NCBI RefSeq assembly: GCF_030733385.1
Contig: NZ_JASHJC010000001.1
Location: 248,001-312,000 of the forward strand
Length of the DNA stretch: 64,000 bases
Reading direction: 5' to 3'
Source: Roseovarius sp. MMSF_3359
GTDB taxonomy: Bacteria > Pseudomonadota > Alphaproteobacteria > Rhodobacterales > Rhodobacteraceae
Position numbers and translations under genes: made by a program. Under the pieces are notes generated by a model. The model saw only the letters and a program-made list of their open reading frames with translations. It made no database searches and was not told the origin of the DNA. Below, in pieces: positions 1 to 7,922 of the stretch (positions within the stretch are counted from its first letter, which is position 1; the number at the start of each line of letters is the position of its first letter).

Positions 1-121
1 CGTCGATCACCATCGCCGCATAGGGCGCTGCTGCCGCACTCAGCGGTACGATTACCAACATCCAGATTGTGGCCAACGCCACCAGGCCCCAACGGACCGG
101 CTGCCTGCTCCGCGCCTTCAT
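1..121 (-). CDS. Probable D-alanyl-D-alanine carboxypeptidase, N-terminal fragment
   Basis: Only the first 40 codons lie in the window. The reading frame opens with ATG at 121 and encodes a basic start (MKARSRQPVRWG), a hydrophobic core (LVALATIWMLVIVPLSA) and then AAAPYAAMVIDA. This is a signal peptide followed by the APYAAMVxDA block that begins mature S11-family penicillin-binding carboxypeptidases, which trim peptidoglycan stem peptides in the periplasm. The SxxK catalytic motif would lie outside the window, so the family call rests on this short block alone. It is transcribed away from the neighbouring transporter operon. Confidence 0.5.
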   Translation of the reverse strand, partial: MKARSRQPVRWGLVALATIWMLVIVPLSAAAAPYAAMVID

Positions 122-332
122 GGAACTACTCTTTTCTGCCTCATGCCGCCGGTTTTCCGACTGGCTTTTGTTATGTCCTCTCAGCGTATCATAGCGATCT
201 TGGTAAATAAAGCGTTCATTCCCAAGGAATTATTGCATGTTGTTACAGTCCCCGATCCAGATGTTGCGGAGCATGGATGCTCGTCCTACCAGAAAAGCGA
301 TTTTGGCGAGAATGCGGCGAAGGTGACGCGAC

Positions 333-359
333 AAAAAAAGGGCGCCGCAACCGGCGCCC
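333..359 (-). terminator. Rho-independent terminator of the pyrimidine operon
   Basis: Read on the minus strand, GGGCGCC-GGTTGC-GGCGCCC forms a GC-rich stem and is followed by seven T. It lies 22 nt beyond the stop of the substrate-binding protein gene, so it should end the long minus-strand operon. Confidence 0.85.
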
Positions 360-381
360 TGATCCATGGTTGGGTATGGCG

Positions 382-1386
382 TCAGTTCAACGCCTTGTCG
401 GTGATCGCATGGGTCCAAGCGGCCTCGCCGGGGTCAGAGGTGATGACCGGGTCCGAGCCGCCCGAGAGGAGCGATTCGACCGTCCGCTGGAAATCCGCGG
501 GGTCCAGCGCGCCGTTCGATCCGGCGGTGAGCTTCGCAATCTCACCCATCATGCGCTTCTGATGCTCTTCGGTCTGGGCGCCGGATGCGTCGTTGTCGAG
601 CACGATCAGTGCTGCCTCATCGGGGTTCTCTTCGGCCCATTTCCACCCCTTCATCGACGCGCGGACGAAGCGCACCATCTTGTCCTCGAAAGCCGGATCG
701 CTCAGGTTTTCTTCGAGCACATACATGCCGTCCTCAAGCGTGGCGACGCCCTGATCCTCGTATTTGAACACGACCAGATCGTCTGAGGTCAGCCCCGCGT
801 CAATGATCTGCCAATACTCGTTATAGGTCATGGTCGAGACGCAGGCCGCCTGACCCTGCAGGATCGGATCGACGTTGAAACCTTGTTTGAGGACCGTCAC
901 GCCGTCATCCCCACCATCGGTCGGAATGCCAAGCTGGCTCATCCAGCTCAGGAACGGGTATTCATTGCCGAAAAACCAGACGCCGAGCGTCTTGCCCTTG
1001 AAATCGTCAGGGCTTTCGATGCCCGCATCCTTGCGGCAGGTCAGCATCATGCCGGACGATTTGAAAGGCTGCGCAATGTTCACGAGCGGCAGGCCCTTCT
1101 CGCGCGAGGCCAGGGCCGAGGGCATCCAGTCCAGCACCACATCGGCGCCGCCACCGGCGATCACCTGCGCGGGCGCGATATCGGGTCCCCCGGGCTTGAT
1201 TGTCACGTTCAGGCCTTCTTCTTCGTAGAACCCTTGATCCTGCGCCACGTAATAGCCCGCGAATTGCGCCTGCGTGACCCATTTGAGCTGTAGCGTGACA
1301 TCATCCGCTGCCTGGGCGCCGGATGCCCCAAGGGCGGCCCATGCCCCCGTCGCGGCAACTCCGATTGCCTTGGTAAACTTGTTCAT
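382..1386 (-). CDS. ABC transporter substrate-binding protein, NMT1/THI5-like
   Basis: This is a 334-residue periplasmic binding protein for an ABC importer. Residues 1-26 form a signal peptide ending in SGAQA-A. The mature protein starts with the NMT1/THI5-like pattern (LQLKWVTQAQFAGYYVAQDQ, then GFYEEEGLNVTI) seen in proteins that bind hydroxymethylpyrimidine and related small substrates. ATG 1386 has a GGGAG ribosome site. It is the last gene of the operon containing two permeases, an ATPase, dihydropyrimidinase and an N-carbamoyl amidohydrolase. A pyrimidine or pyrimidine-derived substrate is therefore likely, but this is inferred from context and family, not from a recognised binding residue. 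Confidence 0.85.
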   Translation of the reverse strand: MNKFTKAIGVAATGAWAALGASGAQAADDVTLQLKWVTQAQFAGYYVAQDQGFYEEEGLNVTIKPGGPDIAPAQVIAGGGADVVLDWMPSALASREKGLPLVNIAQPFKSSGMMLTCRKDAGIESPDDFKGKTLGVWFFGNEYPFLSWMSQLGIPTDGGDDGVTVLKQGFNVDPILQGQAACVSTMTYNEYWQIIDAGLTSDDLVVFKYEDQGVATLEDGMYVLEENLSDPAFEDKMVRFVRASMKGWKWAEENPDEAALIVLDNDASGAQTEEHQKRMMGEIAKLTAGSNGALDPADFQRTVESLLSGGSDPVITSDPGEAAWTHAITDKALN

Positions 1387-1419
1387 CTTTGTTCTCCCTT
1401 ATTGGTTATTGCTTGATGT

Positions 1420-2259
1420 TCAGCGCCTCTGAGATGGGTGCCAGAATGTCATTGTCTTTTCGAGGAGTGCAACCCCGCCGTAGAAGCCCGAGCCGACGAT
1501 GGCCGCAACCACGATCTCGGCCCAGACGAGATCCATCGCCAACTGGCCGACCGAAGTCGAAATCCGAAAGCCCATGCCGCGCACCGGCGAGCCGAAGAAC
1601 TCGGCCACGATGGCCCCGATGAGTGCCAGCGTGGTGGCGATCTTGAGGCCGTTGAAGATAAACGGCATCGCCGCTGGCAGACGGAGTTTCAGCAGTGTTT
1701 TCCAGTAGCCCGCCGCATAGGTTCGCATCAGGTCGCGCTGCATCGCATCGGTGTCCTGAAGCCCCTGCACGGTGTTCACGAGCATCGGGAAGAAGACCAT
1801 TACGACGACCACAGCGGCCTTGGATTGCCAGTCAAACCCGAACCACATGACCAAGATGGGCGCCATCCCGATGATCGGCAGCGCGGCCACGAAGTTTCCG
1901 ATGGGCAGCAACCCGCGCTGCAGGAAGGGGAAGCGGTCGACGGCGATGGCGATCAGGAAGGCAGAACCAGAGCCCAGGATATAGCCGGAAAGCGCACCCT
2001 TCAGCACCGTCTGTACGAAATCCTCCCACAGAATCGCGGTGGAGGCGGCGAAGGTTTGGGCGATCTGCGTGGGCGCGGGCAGCAGGACCGGCGAAATCTC
2101 GAGGCCGCGGACGAGACATTCCCAAATGGCGATGACCGTCACGCCAAAGATGATCGGCACGCCCAGGGCTGTGGCCCGCGTTCGTGGCAGATGCGCCAGC
2201 CAGGAGTTGATCCTCCACCCGACGAGCCAGGCCAGGAAAGCGAAAGAAACCCATCCCAT
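1420..2259 (-). CDS. ABC transporter permease (BPD-type)
   Basis: This 279-residue inner-membrane permease of the nitrate/sulfonate/taurine-like family has about six membrane segments. The EAA loop region (AAGYWKTLLKLRLPAAMPFIFNG) contacts the ATPase. The chosen ATG at 2259 overlaps the stop of the upstream permease (TAATG), which implies translational coupling. A longer frame reaching 2358 is rejected because it lies inside that gene and adds a non-membrane leader. It pairs with the permease at 2259-3134 to form the transmembrane dimer of the putative pyrimidine importer. Confidence 0.88.
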   Translation of the reverse strand: MGWVSFAFLAWLVGWRINSWLAHLPRTRATALGVPIIFGVTVIAIWECLVRGLEISPVLLPAPTQIAQTFAASTAILWEDFVQTVLKGALSGYILGSGSAFLIAIAVDRFPFLQRGLLPIGNFVAALPIIGMAPILVMWFGFDWQSKAAVVVVMVFFPMLVNTVQGLQDTDAMQRDLMRTYAAGYWKTLLKLRLPAAMPFIFNGLKIATTLALIGAIVAEFFGSPVRGMGFRISTSVGQLAMDLVWAEIVVAAIVGSGFYGGVALLEKTMTFWHPSQRR

Positions 2260-3134
2260 TACAGCATCCCCATGCGACGGAGCGTCATGCGTTGCAGCAA
2301 ACCGATCAGTCCGACAAGGATCGCCGCCAGCGTCGCCGCCATAATAAGTGCGCTCCATATCTGGATTGTCTGACCGTAATAGCTCCCGGCCAAGAGCCGC
2401 GCGCCAAGGCCCGCGACGGCGCCGGTGGGCAACTCACCGACGATGGCGCCCACAAGGCTCGCCGCCATGGCGATCTTGAGCGAGGTAAAGAGGTACGGCA
2501 TCGAGGAGGGCAGGCGCAGTCGCCAGAAGGTCTGCGACGGGCTGGCGTTCCAGGTGCGCATCTGGTCAAGCTGCATCCCGCTTGGGCTGCGCAGCCCCTT
2601 GACCATGCCGACCACCACCGGGAAGAAGGACAGGTACATCGAGATCATCGCCTTGGGCAGCAGCCCCGAAATCCCCACCGCGTTGAGGACCACGATGATC
2701 ATCGGCGCGATGGCAAGGATGGGGATGGTCTGACTGGCGATCACCCAGGGCATCACGCTCATGTCGATCGTGCGGTTATAGACAATGCCCACGGCCAGCG
2801 CGATCCCGAGTAGCGTGCCAAGCACGAAGCCCAGCATGGTGGAACTGAAGGTGACCCAACTGTGGTAGAGGAGCGACCGCTTTGAGAAAGCGCGGCCCTT
2901 GGCGACCATCTCGCCGGTGGTCTTCCAAAGCTCGGCCCCGACCTGATGCGGCACGGGCAGTTTCGGCTTCTTCTGGCTCCAGGTGTCGGCGACCAACTCG
3001 TTGAAGGATAGTTCAACACCAGCCCGTTGCGCCTTGTCCAGGGCCCAGGGCTTGTTGAGCTGGATCGCTGCGCCGTACCAAAGCAGGAACAGCGCCGCGA
3101 CAACGGTCAGGATTGGACCAACATTCCGCATCAC
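2259..3134 (-). CDS. ABC transporter permease (BPD-type)
   Basis: This 291-residue integral membrane permease has one N-terminal membrane segment (ILTVVAALFLLWYGAAI), a polar periplasmic stretch, then five or so segments. The EAA-like loop (NASPSQTFWRLRLPSSMPYL) is near residue 200. It is homologous in layout to the next gene, so the importer is a heterodimer of related permeases. It is separated from the upstream ATPase gene by 87 nt holding two GC-rich palindromes, the only sizeable gap in this part of the operon, and is coupled to the downstream permease by a TAATG overlap. Confidence 0.88.
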   Translation of the reverse strand: MMRNVGPILTVVAALFLLWYGAAIQLNKPWALDKAQRAGVELSFNELVADTWSQKKPKLPVPHQVGAELWKTTGEMVAKGRAFSKRSLLYHSWVTFSSTMLGFVLGTLLGIALAVGIVYNRTIDMSVMPWVIASQTIPILAIAPMIIVVLNAVGISGLLPKAMISMYLSFFPVVVGMVKGLRSPSGMQLDQMRTWNASPSQTFWRLRLPSSMPYLFTSLKIAMAASLVGAIVGELPTGAVAGLGARLLAGSYYGQTIQIWSALIMAATLAAILVGLIGLLQRMTLRRMGML

Positions 3135-3144
3135 GCCCCCTCGC

Positions 3145-3205
3145 GCCCCGGCCCCCGAGCCGGGGCCTCCTGGCCAACGCAGAGGTCCCGGGTCAGGCCC
3201 GGGAC
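3145..3205. repeat. Pair of GC-rich palindromes, REP-like
   Basis: Two inverted repeats lie in the 87-nt gap between the ATPase and permease genes. At 3145-3166 GCCCCGGC and GCCGGGGC flank a 6-nt loop. At 3185-3205 GTCCCGGG and CCCGGGAC flank TCAGG. Neither is followed by a T-run, so they resemble dispersed intergenic palindromes of Rhodobacteraceae genomes or mRNA-stabilising hairpins more than a terminator. Confidence 0.6.
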
Positions 3206-3221
3206 GGGTGAGCGAATGTGA

Positions 3222-4004
3222 TCAGACATCATCGCCATGCCCCGCCCTGAGGCCATCACGGACCCGGTGGGCAATCTCGATAAACTCCGGCGTGTCCCGG
3301 ATATCCAGCGGCCGTTCGCGGGGCAGGGTGCTTTCGATTACGTCCGTAATCCGCCCAGGACGCGGCGACATGACCACGATCTTGGTGGAAAGGTACACCG
3401 CTTCGGGGATTGAATGGGTGACAAAGCAGATTGTCTTGTGGGTCGAGTCCCACAGATGCAGCAATTGTTCGTTCAGGTGGTCGCGCACGATCTCGTCAAG
3501 CGCACCAAACGGTTCGTCCATTAGCAGGAGGTCCGCATCAAACGCGAGCGCCCGCGCGATTGAGGCCCGCTGCTGCATCCCGCCCGAAAGCTGCCAGGGG
3601 AATTTCTTCTCGAACCCGGCCAGTTCGACCAGTTCCAGCACGCTCTTGACCCGCTCCTCCTGATCGGCCTTGTCATAGCCCATGATCTCAAGCGGCAGAC
3701 GGATATTCCCGCCAATCGTGCGCCACGGATAGAGCCCAGCGGCCTGGAACACATAGCCATAGGCACGGTTGCGGCGGGCCTCTTCGGGGGTCACACCATT
3801 GACGGTAATCGTCCCCGCCGTCTGCTGTTCGAGGTCGGCCATGACCCGCAGGAACGTCGTCTTGCCGCAGCCCGAAGGGCCGATGAAACTCACGAAATCA
3901 CCCTTGTCGATTTCAAGGTTCACGTCCTTAAGCGCATGCACCGGGCCGTCATTGGTCTGGAAGGTCAGGCTGAGGTCTTCAGCCAGGATCACCGGATCAA
4001 GCAT
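3222..4004 (-). CDS. ABC transporter ATP-binding protein
   Basis: This 260-residue cytoplasmic ATPase energises the importer formed with the two downstream permeases and the binding protein. Walker A is GPSGCGKTT (about 42-50), the Q-loop is at VFQAAGLYPW, the signature is LSGGMQQR (139-146), Walker B is LLLMDEP (159-165) and the switch His is in FVTHSI. It belongs to the nitrate/taurine (SsuB/TauB) branch. ATG 4004 sits 8-9 nt from AGGAG. An ATG two codons earlier, at 4010, is only 3 nt from it. The start overlaps the end of the upstream membrane protein gene. Confidence 0.9.
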   Translation of the reverse strand: MLDPVILAEDLSLTFQTNDGPVHALKDVNLEIDKGDFVSFIGPSGCGKTTFLRVMADLEQQTAGTITVNGVTPEEARRNRAYGYVFQAAGLYPWRTIGGNIRLPLEIMGYDKADQEERVKSVLELVELAGFEKKFPWQLSGGMQQRASIARALAFDADLLLMDEPFGALDEIVRDHLNEQLLHLWDSTHKTICFVTHSIPEAVYLSTKIVVMSPRPGRITDVIESTLPRERPLDIRDTPEFIEIAHRVRDGLRAGHGDDV

Positions 4005-4491
4005 TCGCATGCGCTCCTATCCACATTATGCGTGCTATCGGCAAGGCGACAATTGCTGCGAAAATCCCTAAATCTCGAGAAAATGCATATGCGCCGTGGT
4101 CGGCATTCCAAGAAAAACCAAATGGCGAGAACTCAATCCCAATATGATATGAAACCACGATAGCGACATAAGCTGCGACCGAGGCTGCCAAGGTTGCCGA
4201 GAGTTTCACCTCTAACTTGTATGACAACAACCTGTAGATTGGAAAGAAGCTGAGAGCCCCGGCGATCATTCCGAAGAAAAACATCTTGGCGGCCAAGCCA
4301 AGCCCGAAGAACCATATCAAGAAAACAAATCCCCCAAGATTTCCTGTCGGGTCCGTATGTGAGTTTTGCTTGGCCATCAGAAAAATAGGATACGCAAGAT
4401 AGACCAGAACGAAGGTAAAAGCCGCGGTTCTGGCAAACCTTTCTCCATCCTCCAGGTCCCTGATTTGTTTTTCACTTCGTTTGCGAAACAT
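3997..4491 (-). CDS. Hypothetical inner-membrane protein embedded in the pyrimidine operon
   Basis: I do not recognise this 164-residue protein. It has a charged N-terminus (MFRKRSEKQIRDLEDGERFAR) and then about four hydrophobic segments (near residues 24-42, 53-80, 98-115 and 140-155). Its DNA is visibly richer in A and T than the enzyme genes around it. ATG 4491 overlaps the dihydropyrimidinase stop (TGATG), and its 3' end runs 8 nt into the ATPase gene, so it is tightly coupled inside the operon. A role in transport accessory function is possible. Recent insertion of a foreign gene is equally possible. Confidence 0.7.
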   Translation of the reverse strand: MFRKRSEKQIRDLEDGERFARTAAFTFVLVYLAYPIFLMAKQNSHTDPTGNLGGFVFLIWFFGLGLAAKMFFFGMIAGALSFFPIYRLLSYKLEVKLSATLAASVAAYVAIVVSYHIGIEFSPFGFSWNADHGAYAFSRDLGIFAAIVALPIARIMWIGAHANA

Positions 4492-5954
4492 CAAATCCCC
4501 GATGGAATATTCAACGGATCACGTTCGATCATCTTCGGCGCGGTGAGCTGTTTCCACTTGCTCAGCGCCTCATGGGCCGAAGGGAAGGCCGGGCGGGGGA
4601 CGAAGCGGCCACGGCCCGGTTGCGGTTGCGAATTCTGCCCCCAGGCCCAGATCACTTCGCCCCGTGAGATGGTGTAGCGCGAATTGGCCGTCACCTCGAA
4701 GCCCTCGAACACGTTGTAGTCGAGGATCGAATGGTGATTGGCCGGTGAGATCGTCTTGGTGATTTTCGGATCCCAAACCACGATATCCGCATCCGCGCCT
4801 TCGACAATGGCGCCTTTCTTGGGATAGATGTTGAGGATCTTGGCCACGTTCGTGCTGGTCGCGGCCACGAATTCATTGGGCGTGAGCCGCCCGGTTTCCA
4901 CGCCATGGGTCCAGAGCACCGGCAGGCGTTCTTCGAGCCCGTTCGAACCGTTGGGGATGATCCGGAAATCCTCCCGTCCTGCGCGTTTCTGTTCGGTGTT
5001 GAAGGCCGCATGATCGGTGGCGACCACCTGCAAACTGCCAGCCTGCAATCCGGCCCAAAGGCTGTCCTGATGGTCTTTCGAGCGGAAGGGGGGGGACATC
5101 ACCCGGCGCGCGGCGTGGTCCCAGTCCTTGTCGAAATATTCGCTTTCATCTAGCGTCAGGAACTGCACCAGCGGCTCGCCGTAAACCCGCATGCCTTTTT
5201 GCCGTGCGCGCCGGATTGCTTCATGCGCCTGCTCGCAGCTCACGTGCACGATATAGAGCGGCACACCGGCGGTGTCGGCGATGGTGATGGCGCGGTTGGC
5301 GGCCTCGCCTTCCAGCTCCGGCGGGCGGGAATAGGCGTGGCCCTCGGGGCCAGTGATGCCTTGGTTGAAATACTTCTCCTGCAGCTCGGCCACCAGATCG
5401 CCATTCTCAGCATGGACCATCGGCAGCGCGCCCAGCTCGGCACAGCGCTTGAAGCTGGCGAACATCTCGTCATCCTCGATCATCAGCGCGCCCTTATAGG
5501 CCATGAAATGCTTGAAGGAGTTGACGCCCATGTCGACGGCATCTTTCATCTCGTTAAAGATGCTCTCGTTCCAGCCGGTGATCGCCATGTGATAGCCGAT
5601 ATCGGCGCAGATCTGTGGGGCGGATTTGCGGTGCCACTCGTTGATCGCGTTCTTGATCGACCCGTCAGCGCCGGGCAGGCAGAAATCCACCAGCATCGTG
5701 GTGCCGCCACAAGCCGCGGCCCAGGTGCCTGTCTCGAACGTCTCGGCCGCCGTGGTGCCCATGAAGGGCATTTCCAGATGGGTATGCGGGTCGATGCCGC
5801 CGGGGATCACATAGGCGCCCTCGGCGTCGATATACTCGTCACCCTTCAGGTCCTCGCCAATCTGCTTGATCGTCTCACCCTCGATCAGGACATCGGCTTT
5901 CCAAGTGCGATCTGCTGTGCAAACCGTGCCATTCTTGATGACTTTGGTGGTCAT
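4491..5954 (-). CDS. hydA: Dihydropyrimidinase (D-hydantoinase)
   Basis: This 487-residue cytoplasmic cyclic amidohydrolase opens 5,6-dihydrouracil or dihydrothymine to the N-carbamoyl beta-amino acid, the second step of reductive pyrimidine degradation. All binuclear-metal ligands are visible: HTH (His57, His59), the lysine to be carboxylated in NSFKHFMAYKG (about Lys148), HAENGD (His181), HVSC (His237) and ATDHAAF (Asp314). Length is normal for the family. ATG 5954 follows GGAGGGAG. The PreTA pair (step 1) and the amidohydrolase (step 3) are both in the window, which supports dihydropyrimidinase rather than an unrelated hydantoinase. Confidence 0.95.
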   Translation of the reverse strand: MTTKVIKNGTVCTADRTWKADVLIEGETIKQIGEDLKGDEYIDAEGAYVIPGGIDPHTHLEMPFMGTTAAETFETGTWAAACGGTTMLVDFCLPGADGSIKNAINEWHRKSAPQICADIGYHMAITGWNESIFNEMKDAVDMGVNSFKHFMAYKGALMIEDDEMFASFKRCAELGALPMVHAENGDLVAELQEKYFNQGITGPEGHAYSRPPELEGEAANRAITIADTAGVPLYIVHVSCEQAHEAIRRARQKGMRVYGEPLVQFLTLDESEYFDKDWDHAARRVMSPPFRSKDHQDSLWAGLQAGSLQVVATDHAAFNTEQKRAGREDFRIIPNGSNGLEERLPVLWTHGVETGRLTPNEFVAATSTNVAKILNIYPKKGAIVEGADADIVVWDPKITKTISPANHHSILDYNVFEGFEVTANSRYTISRGEVIWAWGQNSQPQPGRGRFVPRPAFPSAHEALSKWKQLTAPKMIERDPLNIPSGI

Positions 5955-5957
5955 TAT

Positions 5958-6542
5958 TTAGCTCCCTCCGCATCCCTGAAATATCGTATTCGCGACGACT
6001 TCACCGCCGTCCTGTCCAATAGCAGCAACAGCTATTGTGCATGTTTCATTGCCACCGAGATCCCACGTTTTGGGCTGCCCCGGGGATAGTGATTTCAATT
6101 CCGCTCCGAATGTGACGTTCACATACGCTGTGCCTTTGATGGAGAACAAGGCAACCTGGTCAGTTTCGCAGTTTCGGAAGCTTGGTGACGTGTTGCTGAC
6201 TTTGAAGACGTCGCCATTGCCTTTGCAGCCATCCTTGTTGAGAAGTGTCAATTCAGAGCGCATCAGATCCTGCGCCCGGCTGAAATTCTTGTCCTCAACT
6301 TCGCTTATAATGCTTTGTATCAACTCGCGGCTGTCTTTGTCATATTGATCCAAAACCGGAGCCTGGTTTACAATTTCACCATATTTTTCGAGGGCATCAT
6401 AAGCAATCGCCAAGTCACCGCTACCAGCTCGAACACCGCTTTCGTAGGATTGTCTATTTCCCATAACGATGCCGATGGCAAACCCCGCGGCCAGAAATGT
6501 CACAGCGGACGCGATGTTTCCGAATGTCAGGATCTTTTGCAA
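5958..6542 (-). CDS. Hypothetical membrane-anchored protein embedded in the pyrimidine operon
   Basis: I do not recognise this protein. The chosen TTG at 6542 (194 residues) lies 4 nt after the amidohydrolase stop with GGAG 7 nt upstream. An alternative TTG at 6575 would overlap that gene. The sequence has one N-terminal membrane anchor (ASAVTFLAAGFAIGIVMG), a polar and probably helical stretch, then a C-terminal part with four Cys (DGCKGNG, RNCETD, ETCTIA, QGCGGS). The pattern suggests disulfides in a periplasmic domain. Base composition is lower in GC than both flanking enzymes. Its role beside pyrimidine enzymes is unknown. Confidence 0.65.
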   Translation of the reverse strand: MQKILTFGNIASAVTFLAAGFAIGIVMGNRQSYESGVRAGSGDLAIAYDALEKYGEIVNQAPVLDQYDKDSRELIQSIISEVEDKNFSRAQDLMRSELTLLNKDGCKGNGDVFKVSNTSPSFRNCETDQVALFSIKGTAYVNVTFGAELKSLSPGQPKTWDLGGNETCTIAVAAIGQDGGEVVANTIFQGCGGS

Positions 6543-6546
6543 CAGC

Positions 6547-7797
6547 TCACTCCACGATCCCCGCCGTCTCAACAACCGCGTGCATCAGCACATCGGTGCC
6601 CGCCGTAGCCCACTCCTTTGAAATCTCCTCGGCTTCGTTGTGGGAAAGGCCATCAACGCAGGGGCACATCACCATCGCGGTAGGGGCGACGCGGTTGATC
6701 CAGCAGGCGTCGTGGCCCGCGCCCGAGATGATGTTGCGGTGCGAATAGCCAAGCCGTTCGGCGGCGTTGCGGATGGCGGTGACGCAGGTCTCGTCGAAGG
6801 TGACGGGATCGAACCCACCGGCCACTTCGAATTCCACGCCAAGGCCCATGTCATCGCAAATCTCGGTCGCGGCGGTTTTCATGCGGGCCACCATGTCGTT
6901 GATGACGTCGAGGTTGGGCGAGCGGAAATCGACGGTGAAAACCGCTTTGCCGGGGATCACGTTGCGCGAGTTGGGGTAGATGTCGATATGGCCCGCGGCA
7001 CCCACCGCATCGGGGGCGTGGGACAGTGCAATCTCCTCGACTTTCTCCAGCACCCGCGCCATGGCCAGGCCCGCATTCTTGCGCATGGGCATCGGGGTGG
7101 AGCCGGTGTGGCTGTCCTTGCCGGTGATGGTCACTTGCGTCCACGAAAGCCCCTGACCGTGGGTGACGACGCCGATATCTTTGCCTTCGGTCTCAAGGAT
7201 CGGTCCCTGTTCAATGTGGAGTTCGAAGAATGCGTGCATTTTGCGCGCGCCCACAGGTTCGTCGCCGCGCCAGCCGATGCGTTTCAATTCATCGCCGAAC
7301 TTCAGCCCCTCGGCATCTTCGCGGTCATACGCCCAGCTTTCGTCATGAATGCCCGCAAACACGCCGGAGGCCAGCATGGCGGGGGCAAAGCGGGTGCCTT
7401 CCTCGTTGGTCCAGTTGGTCACGACGATCGGGTGTTTGGTCTTGATGTCGAGGTCGTTCAGGGTCCGGATCAGTTCCAGCCCCGCCAGTACGCCCAGAAC
7501 GCCATCGTATTTGCCGCCGGTGGGCTGCGTGTCGAGGTGGGAACCGACATAGACCGGGAGAGCGTCAGGGTCGGTTCCCTCCCGCCGCGCGAACATGTTG
7601 CCCATCGTATCGAGGCCCATGGACATGCCCGCCGCTTCACACCAGGATTGAAAGAGCGCGCGGCCCTCACCGTCTTCGTCGGTCACCGTTTGACGGTTGT
7701 TGCCACCCGCGACGCCGGGGCCGATCTTGGCCATTTCCATCAGGCTGTCCCATAACCGTTCGCCGTTGATCTTGAGGTTCTGTCCGGGGGCTGTCAT
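6547..7797 (-). CDS. Zn-dependent N-carbamoyl amidohydrolase (beta-ureidopropionase type, M20 family)
   Basis: This 416-residue M20/HyuC-family hydrolase probably cleaves N-carbamoyl-beta-alanine or N-carbamoyl-beta-aminoisobutyrate to the beta-amino acid, CO2 and ammonia, the last step of reductive pyrimidine catabolism. Metal-site motifs are GSHLDTQPTGGKYDG (about residue 80), TNWTNEEGTRFAPAML with the paired Glu, ELHIEQGP, and a late GAGHDACW. Related allantoate amidohydrolases share these motifs, so substrate is set by context. ATG 7797 has GGGAGAG upstream. A longer frame reaching 7923 would cross the operators. It is the first gene of the operon. Confidence 0.9.
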   Translation of the reverse strand: MTAPGQNLKINGERLWDSLMEMAKIGPGVAGGNNRQTVTDEDGEGRALFQSWCEAAGMSMGLDTMGNMFARREGTDPDALPVYVGSHLDTQPTGGKYDGVLGVLAGLELIRTLNDLDIKTKHPIVVTNWTNEEGTRFAPAMLASGVFAGIHDESWAYDREDAEGLKFGDELKRIGWRGDEPVGARKMHAFFELHIEQGPILETEGKDIGVVTHGQGLSWTQVTITGKDSHTGSTPMPMRKNAGLAMARVLEKVEEIALSHAPDAVGAAGHIDIYPNSRNVIPGKAVFTVDFRSPNLDVINDMVARMKTAATEICDDMGLGVEFEVAGGFDPVTFDETCVTAIRNAAERLGYSHRNIISGAGHDACWINRVAPTAMVMCPCVDGLSHNEAEEISKEWATAGTDVLMHAVVETAGIVE

Positions 7798-7850
7798 GTT
7801 TCTCTCCCTATGGCGGGGCGTCTGTCGGCCCTCTTGCAATCGGTAGCATC

Positions 7851-7866
7851 CTGACCGTATGGTCAA
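7851..7866. promoter_or_regulatory. RutR-like operator 1
   Basis: CTGACCG-TA-TGGTCAA matches the RutR consensus TTGACCA-NN-TGGTCAA at 14 of 16 positions counting the free spacer. It lies between the divergent amidohydrolase operon (start 7797) and the first TetR regulator gene (start 7923). Confidence 0.75.
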
Positions 7867-7883
7867 GATGAGAGCACCACATC

Positions 7884-7899
7884 CTGACCAACCGGTCAA
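7884..7899. promoter_or_regulatory. RutR-like operator 2
   Basis: CTGACCA-AC-CGGTCAA is a second copy of the same palindrome, centred 33 bp (about three helical turns) from operator 1. It differs from TTGACCA-NN-TGGTCAA at two positions and lies 24 nt before the TetR start, so autoregulation is plausible. Confidence 0.75.
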
Positions 7900-7922
7900 G
7901 AAATTTCTGGACCTGCCGAACA

